From positions 2,913,149 to 2,977,148 of the forward strand of contig NZ_CP101166.1 of assembly GCF_024298885.1 (NCBI RefSeq): a stretch of DNA of 64,000 nucleotides. Reading direction: 5' to 3'. Shown piece by piece: positions 16,937 through 25,097 of the stretch (its first letter is position 1; every line of letters begins with the position of its first letter). Both the position numbers and the translations under genes were made by a program. This DNA is from Haloglomus halophilum (GTDB lineage: Archaea > Halobacteriota > Halobacteria > Halobacteriales > Haloarculaceae). Under the pieces are notes generated by a model. The model saw nothing but the letters and a program-made list of their open reading frames with translations, ran no database searches and had not been told where the DNA came from.

Positions 16937-18274
16937 TCAGTCGGAGCCGGCACCGGTGTCGGCTTCCGGTTCTCCCTCCCTGGTGTCGGCCTCCGGCTCT
17001 CTCTCGCCGGCGTCCGTTTCCGGCTCCCCCTCCCCCGTGTCGGGTGCGCCCTCGATATCGTCCTGCCCGGCCGGGGCCTCGTGCCGGACGTGCTCCGGCG
17101 TCGCCGATGTGGGCCAGATCCCCTCGTCGGTCTCGACCTCGATACGGACGCCGCCCTCCGCACTGAGCCCGGCGGTGACCGCCCAGTCGTGCGCGGCCGC
17201 GATACGCTCGATGCGGCCGAGTCCACGCTCCTCCGCCGCCGGGCGGTCCTCGCTCTCGCCCGGGAACCCCGGGCCGTCGTCCGCGACGAAGAACCCGGGT
17301 CGGTCGCCGAGCGAGCCGACCCGGACGTGGAGCCGTCCCGGGGCGTCGAGGTCGGCGCTCTCGCCGGCCGTCTCGAGGCAGAACCGGAAGGTCTCCGCCA
17401 GTAGCCGCTTCAACAGCGATTCGTCGGCCGGAACGCGGACGCCGGGCTCGGTCGTCAGCCGGCCGCGCGGCTCGCCGTCGGTGGCCTCGCCCCAGGCGTG
17501 TTCGGCGGCCGTGCGGACGTCCACCGGGCCCGCCCCGCCCGCGCGCTCGGAATCGCTGGCGAGCCGGAGCAGGTCGGCCACCAGCCGCTCGGTCCGCGAG
17601 AGCGCCGTCACGGTGGCCTCGGTGTGCCGGGCGACCTCGTCAACGGCCCCGTCGATGTCGGCCGCGGCTTCGTGTGCGAGCTGTGCGTGACCGCGCGCGG
17701 TCGAGAGCGGCTCCCGGATGTCGTGGTCGATCATCGCGGCGAAGCCGTCGAGCCGGTCGCTCTCCGAGGCGAGGGCGAGCTCCCGCGCCCGGGCGGTGAG
17801 GCCGTCGCTCATCCAGCTCGCGAGCGCCGCGACCAGCTCGCGCTCCCAGTCGGCGAACGGGTCCCGTGGGGCCCGCCCGGTGAAACAGCAGGTGCCGTAG
17901 ACACGGCCGTCGACGGTGACGGGCGCGCCGACGTAACAGGAGAACCCGTCGGCGGTGTGGACCGTCCGGTCGGCGGTGCCCGGTGGTCCGTCCTCGACGC
18001 GTCCGAACGCGACCGGCTCGCGGTCCGCGACGGGGAGTTCACAGAACGTCTCCCCGAGCGGTCGGCTGTCGCCGACAGTGCCCAGCGCCTCACCCGCCGT
18101 GGCGACGGCCAGGACCGTGTGTTCCCCGTCGTCGATGCGGGCGAGCGAGCCGTACTCGACGCCGAGCGCCGAGCGACCCAGTTCCAGTGCCTCGTCGATG
18201 CGGTCGACGAACGACCCCTCCCGGTCCCGAACGAGCGTGGCGAACTCCCGGAACGCTCGCTCCCGTGCCTCCAT
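16937..18274 (-). CDS. GAF-domain sensor histidine kinase
   Basis: A 445-residue soluble sensor kinase: GAF domain (about residues 15-165), dimerisation/phosphoacceptor helix with MIDHDIREPL (His184), and an HATPase domain with DDGPGFP (332-338) and GLGRIERIA. The N-box usually contributes an Asn to Mg-ATP binding, but the helix here reads LLAETFRFCLE with no Asn, so catalysis may be altered. The C-terminal 45 residues are a Glu/Pro/Thr-rich repeat tail. ATG 18274 is chosen; the much longer frame upstream runs antisense to neighbouring genes. No response-regulator gene is adjacent. Confidence 0.85.
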   Translation of the reverse strand: MEARERAFREFATLVRDREGSFVDRIDEALELGRSALGVEYGSLARIDDGEHTVLAVATAGEALGTVGDSRPLGETFCELPVADREPVAFGRVEDGPPGTADRTVHTADGFSCYVGAPVTVDGRVYGTCCFTGRAPRDPFADWERELVAALASWMSDGLTARARELALASESDRLDGFAAMIDHDIREPLSTARGHAQLAHEAAADIDGAVDEVARHTEATVTALSRTERLVADLLRLASDSERAGGAGPVDVRTAAEHAWGEATDGEPRGRLTTEPGVRVPADESLLKRLLAETFRFCLETAGESADLDAPGRLHVRVGSLGDRPGFFVADDGPGFPGESEDRPAAEERGLGRIERIAAAHDWAVTAGLSAEGGVRIEVETDEGIWPTSATPEHVRHEAPAGQDDIEGAPDTGEGEPETDAGEREPEADTREGEPEADTGAGSD

Positions 18275-18372
18275 ACCCGGCAACGGGGACGCCCGAGCAA
18301 AAACCCCGCGACCGCTTCGAACGTCGGAACCCGCTCGACGCGTCCGCCGCCAGGGGTCGGCGGCCCACGAGG

Positions 18373-18981
18373 CTACAGGTCGACCGGACAGCCGCGTATC
18401 TCCCCGCCACGCATCCCGTCGGCCAACCAGAATATCGAGAGCAGGACCGCCACCAGCCCGAGGATCGCGAACTCCAGCCCGTCGAGTGGCAGGATGGTCA
18501 GCGACCCGATGCCGAACAGGGCGAGCAGTCCCGCCAGCACGGCGGACCCGCAGGCCGCACACCCCGCGCCGAGTGTCCCGAGGACGACCCCGACGAGGCC
18601 GCTGCCGCTCGCGGCCGAGAGGTCGTGCTCGCGGACGTGGTAGACCGCCATGGACACGTCGACGCCGACCAGCGCGGCCACGACGAGCAACAGGACGCCC
18701 TGCACGACGCCGAACCCCGGGCCGAGGAAGGGGTAGAGTTCCACGAGCAGCGTCAGCCGGTCGGCCACCGGGATGCCGGGCGAGAGCGCGAAGCCGACGA
18801 GCGGGAGGTTGAGCGAGAAGACGAACAGTGAGAGCGCGACGACCGCACCCCCCAGCGCGAGGGCGGCGTACGCCGGCCCGCCGAGGACGAGCCGTGCGGT
18901 CAGGGCCATCAGCCGCCAGTCGTCGCTCCGGGTCGGCAGCCGGGGGAGCGACCACGATGCCGAGCGCGTGGGGCCCACCAT
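18373..18981 (-). CDS. Polytopic membrane protein with CxxC pair, partner of the thioredoxin-like lipoprotein
   Basis: A 202-residue protein with four or five membrane helices (about residues 33-57, 62-72, 88-112, 128-158, 168-188). C141 and C144 form a CAAC motif at the head of a hydrophobic helix, and C198 lies near the C-terminus. I do not recognise the family. The start overlaps the stop of the thioredoxin-like gene by 1 base (TGATG), implying translational coupling. A redox-relay role, with the membrane Cys pair serving the extracytoplasmic thioredoxin domain, is inferred from Cys spacing and coupling only. ATG 18909 is an alternative start. Confidence 0.65.
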   Translation of the reverse strand: MVGPTRSASWSLPRLPTRSDDWRLMALTARLVLGGPAYAALALGGAVVALSLFVFSLNLPLVGFALSPGIPVADRLTLLVELYPFLGPGFGVVQGVLLLVVAALVGVDVSMAVYHVREHDLSAASGSGLVGVVLGTLGAGCAACGSAVLAGLLALFGIGSLTILPLDGLEFAILGLVAVLLSIFWLADGMRGGEIRGCPVDL

Positions 18982-19718
18982 CAGAACCCCAGCGCCGTAG
19001 CGAAGACGTCGTAGCTCTGTGCGCCCCTGATGGCCGTCCGGAACTCGCCGTCCCGGAACAGGAAGAACGTGGGGGTCGCGCTGACGCCCGCCTCGTTCCC
19101 CGCCGCGAGGTCGGCCTGCACGGCCGCATCGTGGCGCTTCTCGCGGGCGGCTGCTACGACGGCCGCCGCGTCCAGGTCGGTCTCGCTCGCGAGGTACGCC
19201 TCCGTCTCCGCGAGCACGTCGCCCGACGCGAACCGCTCGCGCTCGGTGTAGTAGGCGGCCTTCAGCCCCCAGAACGCCGGCGCGTCTCGGTCCTGCCCGG
19301 CCTCGCGGGCGAACGCGTACGTCGATTCAAGTGCCTGTGTCGCCGGCTTGCCCCACTGGTACGTGATGGGCATCACCCGGTAGACGAAGCTGACCTGCCC
19401 GCTCGCGACCAGTTCGGACTCCAGTCTCGGCCACGTGTTCTTCTCGAACCGCTGGCAGACGGTACAGGACGGGTCCTCGAAGGCCACCACGAGCCCCGGG
19501 GCCTCGCCGGGGGGTGGGCCGACCACCGGCTCCGCGTCCAGTCCCGGCAGCGAGGCGTGGTCGGGAAGCCCCCACGGCGTCCCGGTGCCGGTCGTCGAGG
19601 CTCCGTCCCCGTTCCCCGACCCATCACCCCCAGGGGCGCCACTACCGCCGCCAGTACAGCCCGCCAGCCCCGTCGCCCCGGCGGCGCCGAGCACGCCGAG
19701 GAGCCGTCGTCGTCGCAT
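18981..19718 (-). CDS. DsbA/thioredoxin-fold lipoprotein (Tat-exported)
   Basis: A 245-residue protein. The signal is MRRRRLLGVLGAAGATGLAGC, with a twin-arginine start and a lipobox Cys at residue 21; a Gly/Ser/Asp linker follows to about residue 50. The thioredoxin-like domain has PSCTVC (C85/C88) as active site, a helical insertion (about 120-200) and the cis-Pro loop SATPTFFLF, as in DsbA/DsbG-type oxidoreductases (Thioredoxin_4). It would act outside the membrane on protein disulfides. Co-translated with the downstream CxxC membrane protein. Confidence 0.88.
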   Translation of the reverse strand: MRRRRLLGVLGAAGATGLAGCTGGGSGAPGGDGSGNGDGASTTGTGTPWGLPDHASLPGLDAEPVVGPPPGEAPGLVVAFEDPSCTVCQRFEKNTWPRLESELVASGQVSFVYRVMPITYQWGKPATQALESTYAFAREAGQDRDAPAFWGLKAAYYTERERFASGDVLAETEAYLASETDLDAAAVVAAAREKRHDAAVQADLAAGNEAGVSATPTFFLFRDGEFRTAIRGAQSYDVFATALGF

Positions 19719-19847
19719 ACGCCGTGGAGGACCCGGGGACTCAAACCGGTTCGGCGGTGGGGCGCCAGTCGCGAACGACCGCGGGCGGGGACGGCAACGT
19801 GGGCGACGCGTGGGAGGGCGGACACGCGTCGGACGGACCCGCCGGGG

Positions 19848-19854
19848 TTTATAA
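19848..19854 (+). promoter_or_regulatory. TATA box (TTTATAA) deciding the RDD protein start
   Basis: TTTATAA lies 24-30 bp before ATG 19878. An ATG directly abutting the box at 19854 is in frame but too close to be transcribed, so 19878 is the start. Confidence 0.7.
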
Positions 19855-19877
19855 TGGGCCGTCACGCACGGCGCGTC

Positions 19878-20318
19878 ATGGAGCTGTTCGAGCGACCGAA
19901 ACCGCAGATGGGAACGCAGGACGACGTGGTGTTACGCCGCGTCGGCGCGTTCGTCGTCGACGCCATCCTCGTCGCCATCGTCGGGGGGCTGGTGGCGGGG
20001 GCGTTCAGTCTCCCTTCCGAACTCGGAGGCGGCCTGACCGGGCTGTTGCTCCTCCTCTACTTCTTCGTGTTCGAAGGGACGTACGGGAAGACGGTGGGGA
20101 AACACGTCTTCGAACTGGTCGTCGTCACCGAACGGGGCGAGGCGTGTGACTACACCGACGCCGGTATCCGGACGGTGCTCCGGATCGTCGACGTGCTGCC
20201 GGTGTTCTACATCGTCGGCCTCGTCGCCATCTACCTCACGGACGACAAACAGCGGCTCGGTGACCTGGCGGCCGATACGGTCGTCGTCCGGGCAGCCGAC
20301 CGCGGCGAGCGGCTGTAG
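19878..20318 (+). CDS. RDD family membrane protein
   Basis: A 146-residue membrane protein of the RDD family: RRVGAFVVDAILVAIVGGLVAG first helix (Arg...Asp pattern), a second helix ending in FEGTYGKTVGKHVFELVVV, and a third (VFYIVGLVAIYL) followed by DDKQRLGDLAADTVVV. RDD proteins are small transport-related or accessory membrane proteins; some have been linked to Na+/Li+ efflux in halophilic bacteria. No specific substrate can be inferred here. A leaderless start is supported by the TATA box at 19848. Confidence 0.85.
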   Translation: MELFERPKPQMGTQDDVVLRRVGAFVVDAILVAIVGGLVAGAFSLPSELGGGLTGLLLLLYFFVFEGTYGKTVGKHVFELVVVTERGEACDYTDAGIRTVLRIVDVLPVFYIVGLVAIYLTDDKQRLGDLAADTVVVRAADRGERL

Positions 20319-20385
20319 GTGGGTGTTTTCACGAACTGATAACGCCCCTCTCACTTTTATGGGCGCGTGATTTCCATCTCAGACG

Positions 20386-21405
20386 ATGAAAGGCGCCCGG
20401 CGACTCGGGAGCGCTACGGTGCTGACAGGGCTGGGCGTGACCGGACTGTTCGTCATCTGGAGCGCCTACGACCCCACCGAGAGCCGGCTCGCCATCACGC
20501 TCGGGACGGTCCTCCCGTCCTTCCTCGCCATCGCGCTCGTGGGGTCCGGGCTCTGGGTGCTGCTGACGGACGAGCTCGACGAGCGGACCGCGACGCGGAT
20601 GCTGGAGTGGAGCACGGCCGGGATGGCCGGCATCGGGACGCTCGGCGGGCTGGCGCTGTTCCTCCAGCGCGAGGGGTACGTCATCGACCAGCCGGTGTTC
20701 GTGCTGACGAGCACCGTCGTCTGCGGGGCGCTCGCCGGCTTCGGAATCGGGCTCTACGAGGTCTGGACCGAGCAACAGCGGGAGGAACTGGAGCGCGAGC
20801 GCGAGAAGCTGGACCATCTCAACCGGCTGCTCCGGCATCACCTCCTCAACGGGATGAACATCCTGCTTGCGAAGGTCGAACTCGCGCGCGACCGGAGCGA
20901 CGACCCGCAGGTCGACGACGACCTCAGGGACGCACGCCTCCGGGGCGAGGAGATCGTCACGCTGGTCGAGCAGGTGAGCGCCATCGCGGGCCCCGACGAC
21001 GAGCCGGCCAGCGAGATCGACCTCCCGCGGCTTCTCCGGGCCGAGGTCGAACAGCTCCGGGCCACCCACGCCGACGGCGACCCCGCCGTCTCGGTGGCGG
21101 AGCCGCTCCCGGACGTGACCGTCCGCTCCTCGCCCGCGCTCGGGGAGGCCGTCAACTCGCTGCTGACGGAGGCGCTCGCGACGAGCGGGCGGGCGACACT
21201 CTCGGCGACGCTCGACGGGGACGGCGTGGTCGTCAGCGTCACGGTCCCCGGGCAGACGACGCCCGACGGCGGTGACCCGATGCTCGGCGGGGTCGGTAGC
21301 GATGTCGGCCTCTCGGTCGCGGACGTGCTCGTCGAGCGCGCTGGCGGCGAGCTGGAGTCCGGAGTGGCCGACGGGTCGGTCAGTATCTATCTCGAGACCG
21401 CCTGA
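20386..21405 (+). CDS. Membrane sensor histidine kinase-like protein
   Basis: A 339-residue protein with four membrane helices (about residues 8-28, 36-60, 76-94, 105-125), a short coiled coil (EQQREELERERE) and a histidine-kinase core: LNRLLRHHLLNGMNILL (His151/152) and a C-terminal ATPase-like domain ending with GLSVADVLVERAGGELES. The DxGxG box of the ATP lid is not recognisable and the N-box is weak, so kinase activity is uncertain. A TTTTAT element lies about 30 bp upstream. No receiver gene nearby. Confidence 0.75.
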   Translation: MKGARRLGSATVLTGLGVTGLFVIWSAYDPTESRLAITLGTVLPSFLAIALVGSGLWVLLTDELDERTATRMLEWSTAGMAGIGTLGGLALFLQREGYVIDQPVFVLTSTVVCGALAGFGIGLYEVWTEQQREELEREREKLDHLNRLLRHHLLNGMNILLAKVELARDRSDDPQVDDDLRDARLRGEEIVTLVEQVSAIAGPDDEPASEIDLPRLLRAEVEQLRATHADGDPAVSVAEPLPDVTVRSSPALGEAVNSLLTEALATSGRATLSATLDGDGVVVSVTVPGQTTPDGGDPMLGGVGSDVGLSVADVLVERAGGELESGVADGSVSIYLETA

Positions 21406-21492
21406 GCCCGCCCATCGCCCCCATCGCTCCCGCCGCCCGCCCCACGCCCGCATGACCGACACCGATTAGTCACTCTCGGCGCACCAGCCGGT

Positions 21493-21543
21493 ATGAGACG
21501 CCGTATCACGACCCCGTTACGACACCGACGGAGGGCGGCCTGA
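21493..21543 (+). CDS. Possible 16-residue leader ORF coupled to the PrpD-like gene
   Basis: ATG 21493 opens a 16-codon frame encoding a very basic peptide (MRRRITTPLRHRRRAA). Its TGA overlaps the ATG of the next gene by 1 base (TGATG at 21541-21545). With a TATA-like GATTAGTC about 25 bp upstream, a leaderless transcript could start at this ATG. Translation is unproven. Confidence 0.3.
   Translation: MRRRITTPLRHRRRAA
21530..21534 (+). promoter_or_regulatory. Shine-Dalgarno-like GGAGG before the PrpD-like gene
   Basis: GGAGG ends 8 bases before ATG 21543. Most genes here lack such a site; its presence fits internal initiation behind the short upstream frame. Confidence 0.45.
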
Positions 21544-23225
21544 TGGCGACGGACGCGCCCGGCGAGTCCACGGTGGCGAGCGACGACGCGGCGCCCGAGG
21601 GTGCGGTGGCGGCCGGGGACGCGGTGGAGGCACCCGAGGAGGCCGGCCCCGAGCAGCGCCCGTTCGTCGAGACCGCGGCGGAGTGGGCGGCGGGGCTCCG
21701 GTTCGGTCGCATCCCGGCCCCGGTCCGGCGGGCCGCGGCCGCGCAGTTGACCAGCACCGTCGGCGCGGCCGTCTGGACGCTCGACCACCCCGTCGGCGAG
21801 CACGTCCTCGACACCGTCCGGGCGGAGTTCCCGGCCGACGAGGGCGCGACCGCGACGCTCCCCGGTGCCGGGCCGATGCCGGTCCGGGGGGCGTGTTACG
21901 GCGCGGCCGCGCTCGCGATGGCGATGGACTTCGACGACACGGTTCTCGGGGGACACACCGGCCACAGCGCCGCGCTCGTCCCGTACCTGTTCGCGGAGGC
22001 CCACGCGGCCGATCTCGAGTACCCCGGGCGTCGCGCGCTCCGGGCCCACGTCGCCGCCAACGAGATCGCCGCGCGCATCGCCAGCGCGGCCGCGGTCGGC
22101 CCGTTCCGGGGCCAGCAGACCGCATACGTCCACAGCGTCGGCGCTGCCGTCGCGCGCGGCGTGGTCGAGGGCGACGACGCCGACACGCTGGCCGACGCCA
22201 TCGCCATCGCGCTCGGACAGCCGCCCTGGCCGCTCGTCCCGGACTTCCTCGGGTCCGACGCGAAGGTGCTGTCCGCGGCCGAGCCGACCCTCACGGGCCT
22301 GTCGGCGGTCTCGGCCGCGCGGAACGGCCTGACCGGGAACCCCGACATCGTCGCGGCGGAGGACGGCTTCCTCGACGAGTTCTCGGACCTGCCACTCCCC
22401 GAGTTCCTCGGGGGGCTGGGCGAGCGCTGGCACACCCGCGCCGTGACGGTGAAGCCGTACCCCGGCTGTGCGTACGTGACGGCGCCCGTTCACGCCGCAC
22501 TGCAGGTCCGGAAAGAGGTGAGAGAGGCCGTGGCTCCCGAGAGCGACCGCGCCGAGATAACGGGCGTCCGCGTCGATGGCTCGCTGTTCAGCCACGAGGT
22601 CGACCGCCTGGCGAACCGCTACACCGACCGCACGGAGAGCCCGCTCGCGTCGCTCAACTTCTCCATCCCGTACAACGTGGCCGTGGCGCTCCGGGACGGC
22701 GAGCACACGCCCCGGCAGTTGCGCCCGGAGCGCGTCGGGGACGAGGCCGTCTGGGAACTGGCCGACCGTGTCCACATCGAACACGACCCCGAGTTCACGA
22801 TGCGGGCGCTCCGGTCGGAGGTGCCGCTGGGCGCGATGCTCCGACGGGTCGGCTGGAAGGTCATCCCGTACTCGGCGAAGAGCGTCGGGCCCGTGACCGC
22901 ACTGAAGAACCTCCCGACGCTGCTCCGGTTCGTCCGGAAGCGCCCGCTGCCCGACGACCTCTCGGGGGCGGACAAGGCCATGGGCGCGCGGGTGACCGTC
23001 CGGCTCGCGGACGGCCGCGAGTTCAGCGAGACGTGCGAGCATCCGCCCGGGTTCGCGGGGCGGGCGCTCGACGAGACGCGCGCCATCGCCCGCCGGAAGC
23101 TCTCGGAGGCGATGGTGGCCCGCGGCGCCGAGACGGACGACGCCGAGCGCATCGCCCGGGCGGTCCGGGATGTCCACGAGACGGACGCCACGCTCGCCGA
23201 CGTGGATGCGGTGCTGGGACCATGA
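21543..23225 (+). CDS. MmgE/PrpD family protein (2-methylcitrate dehydratase-like)
   Basis: A 560-residue MmgE/PrpD protein, longer than the usual 450 or so because of an Ala/Glu-rich N-terminal extension (about residues 1-40). The core has AMDFDDT...GHTGHSAALVPYLF, an AANEIAARIASA helix and a KPYPGCAYVTAPVHAAL segment typical of the family. Members include 2-methylcitrate dehydratase, iminodisuccinate epimerase and cis-aconitate decarboxylase, so the substrate cannot be fixed. No other methylcitrate-cycle genes are adjacent. Its TGA overlaps the next gene by 4 bp (ATGA). Confidence 0.83.
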   Translation: MATDAPGESTVASDDAAPEGAVAAGDAVEAPEEAGPEQRPFVETAAEWAAGLRFGRIPAPVRRAAAAQLTSTVGAAVWTLDHPVGEHVLDTVRAEFPADEGATATLPGAGPMPVRGACYGAAALAMAMDFDDTVLGGHTGHSAALVPYLFAEAHAADLEYPGRRALRAHVAANEIAARIASAAAVGPFRGQQTAYVHSVGAAVARGVVEGDDADTLADAIAIALGQPPWPLVPDFLGSDAKVLSAAEPTLTGLSAVSAARNGLTGNPDIVAAEDGFLDEFSDLPLPEFLGGLGERWHTRAVTVKPYPGCAYVTAPVHAALQVRKEVREAVAPESDRAEITGVRVDGSLFSHEVDRLANRYTDRTESPLASLNFSIPYNVAVALRDGEHTPRQLRPERVGDEAVWELADRVHIEHDPEFTMRALRSEVPLGAMLRRVGWKVIPYSAKSVGPVTALKNLPTLLRFVRKRPLPDDLSGADKAMGARVTVRLADGREFSETCEHPPGFAGRALDETRAIARRKLSEAMVARGAETDDAERIARAVRDVHETDATLADVDAVLGP

Positions 23226-24250
23226 GCGACGACGCCGACGCTGACGCGGGTGCCGACGCCGACGCGGTCGCCCGGGTGGGTGCGACCCCGACCGTTCCCG
23301 ACCGCGTCGGGGCCGTCGTCAACCCGACCTCCGGCGACGGCGAGGGCCGGCGGCTCGCGCGGACGTTCGCTGCACGCTACGGTGACACGGTCGAGCGCGA
23401 GGTGACGCAGGGGCCCGACGACGTGCCCCGGGCGACGCGGGCGCTCGCGGGCGAGGTGGACCTGCTCGTCAGCGTCGGCGGCGACGGCACGCTCCGCGAG
23501 GTCGCGAGCGCGCTGTACGCGTGGAGCGAGGAGACGGGCGGGGACCCGCCGCCGCTGTTCGTCGTCCCGGCGGGCCGGGGAAACAGCGTCTACCGGCACC
23601 TCTACGGCGACACGGACTGGCGCGAACTGGCCGCACGGCTGGGCGAGGGTGTCGTGGGGCGACCGCTCGAACTGGCGGCCGTGGAGACGGAGCCGCCGAC
23701 CGAGGCCCGGTACTCCGTGCTGGGCGTGACGGTCGGGCTGTTCCGGCACGCGCTGGACGGTGCCGAGCGGTTCCGCGCGCTCCCGGGGCCGCTGGCGTAC
23801 CTCCTCGGGACGGCCACGGCGACGCTGTTCGCCGACCCCGTGGCGGTCCGGGTGGGTCGCGCCGACGAGCGCCTGTTCGCGGGCGAGGCTCGCCTCGTCG
23901 CCGTCGGCGGGGGGCGCTACCGGGGCGGCACGACACGCCTGTTGCCGGACTCGCGTCCGGGCGACGGGACCCTCCACGCGCTCGTCCTCGAACCCGTGGG
24001 CGGGCGCGAGGCGCTCGCCATCGCGCGGGCGGCCCGGAACGGCGACCACCTCGACCACCCCGCGGTCCACCACTTCACCGGCGGGACGTTCGACGTGCGG
24101 GCGGGCGCCGGCACCGGCGCGGCGAGCGGCACCCTGCCCGCCGAGATCGACGGCACGCCGCTGCCGGACCTGACCGACCTCCACTGCGAGGTGGTCCCGG
24201 AGGCGCTCTCGGTCGCGTACCCCGCGAGTGTGGTGCAGGGCGGACGGTAG
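23222..24250 (+). CDS. Diacylglycerol kinase-like lipid kinase
   Basis: A 342-residue DAGK_cat/YegS-type protein. It has VGAVVNPTSGDGEG for nucleotide binding, the catalytic VSVGGDGTLREV loop, PAGRGNSVYRHL, and a C-terminal beta-sandwich domain with EIDGTPLP. Such enzymes phosphorylate diacylglycerol, sphingoid or archaeal lipid precursors; the substrate here is unknown. The N-terminus has an Asp/Ala repeat (residues 4-16). Start ATG 23222 overlaps the PrpD-like stop. It abuts a convergent gene with no gap. Confidence 0.85.
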   Translation: MSDDADADAGADADAVARVGATPTVPDRVGAVVNPTSGDGEGRRLARTFAARYGDTVEREVTQGPDDVPRATRALAGEVDLLVSVGGDGTLREVASALYAWSEETGGDPPPLFVVPAGRGNSVYRHLYGDTDWRELAARLGEGVVGRPLELAAVETEPPTEARYSVLGVTVGLFRHALDGAERFRALPGPLAYLLGTATATLFADPVAVRVGRADERLFAGEARLVAVGGGRYRGGTTRLLPDSRPGDGTLHALVLEPVGGREALAIARAARNGDHLDHPAVHHFTGGTFDVRAGAGTGAASGTLPAEIDGTPLPDLTDLHCEVVPEALSVAYPASVVQGGR

Positions 24251-24988
24251 CTACTCCTCGCCGTCGGTGTCGCCGGGCGGCCCGACCGCCACGTCCGCGC
24301 CGGAGATGCTGGTCTCGACGTGGGGCCCCTCGCCCGCTTCGAGACCGCGTTTGACGCCCGCGACCAGTTCGGAGACCTGTTCGGCGTCGAGGTCGACGGA
24401 GAGTTCGAGGCCGACACGGACCGTCTCGTCCGCCGTTCCACCCGCGTCGGTTCCCGGCCCCCCACCACCGCTCCCCGGGTCGACCCGACCGGGCAGGTAG
24501 CGCCCGTCGTCGGCCCGGTCGAGCGCGCCCGCCCACGTCCACACGTCGACGAGGGTCCGGAGGCCGACGCGGTCGCGCGAGGCGTCGAGGTCGGCGTCCG
24601 CGAACGACGCCAGCCGCGGGAGGAGGTCGTCCTCGCCGAGCGGGTCGCCACGCAGGAGGTCACGGGCGCGGACCGTGAGCGGCCAGGCCGCGAGCAGCCC
24701 GTACGCGCGCTCACGGGCGAGGTCGTCCTCGCCGTCGGCGATTGCGGCGGCGAGCGGTGTCCCGCGCTCCGTGAGGCGGTGTCGCTGGTCGTCGGCCGGT
24801 TCAAGCGCACCGATGGCCTCGAAGAAGTGCGTCTGCCGGGCGGTCGCGTCCGGGTGCCCCGTACGGTCGGCGACGGTTCCAGTGTGGGCCGGTTCCTCGG
24901 CGGCGCCCGCCTCGTACCAGCCCGCGAGGATATCGAGGAGAGTGTCGCGGCTCACGCCGCGGGGGATGGGTGCGTCGTCGTCGCTCAT
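24251..24988 (-). CDS. Hypothetical protein, possible winged-helix repeats
   Basis: A 245-residue acidic protein that I do not recognise. Residues 10-75 and 85-150 look like two helical domains; the first (LLDILAGWYEAGA...HTGTVADRTG...HFFEAIGAL...HRLTERG) has the look of a winged helix. Residues 165-190 form a Gly-rich linker and the C-terminal part (VGLELSVDLDAEQVSELVAGVKRGL) is an alpha/beta segment ending with GPPGDTDGEE. Its stop is adjacent to that of the convergent lipid kinase gene. Confidence 0.6.
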   Translation of the reverse strand: MSDDDAPIPRGVSRDTLLDILAGWYEAGAAEEPAHTGTVADRTGHPDATARQTHFFEAIGALEPADDQRHRLTERGTPLAAAIADGEDDLARERAYGLLAAWPLTVRARDLLRGDPLGEDDLLPRLASFADADLDASRDRVGLRTLVDVWTWAGALDRADDGRYLPGRVDPGSGGGGPGTDAGGTADETVRVGLELSVDLDAEQVSELVAGVKRGLEAGEGPHVETSISGADVAVGPPGDTDGEE

Positions 24989-25097
24989 GGGCGCGGTGAC
25001 TCACGGAACCCACAAGAATGGGGGCGTCTACCGGGCTGGGGGTCTGGACCGGGAGACATTTGCCCGCGCCCACCCGAACACCAGCAACCAGCGGACG

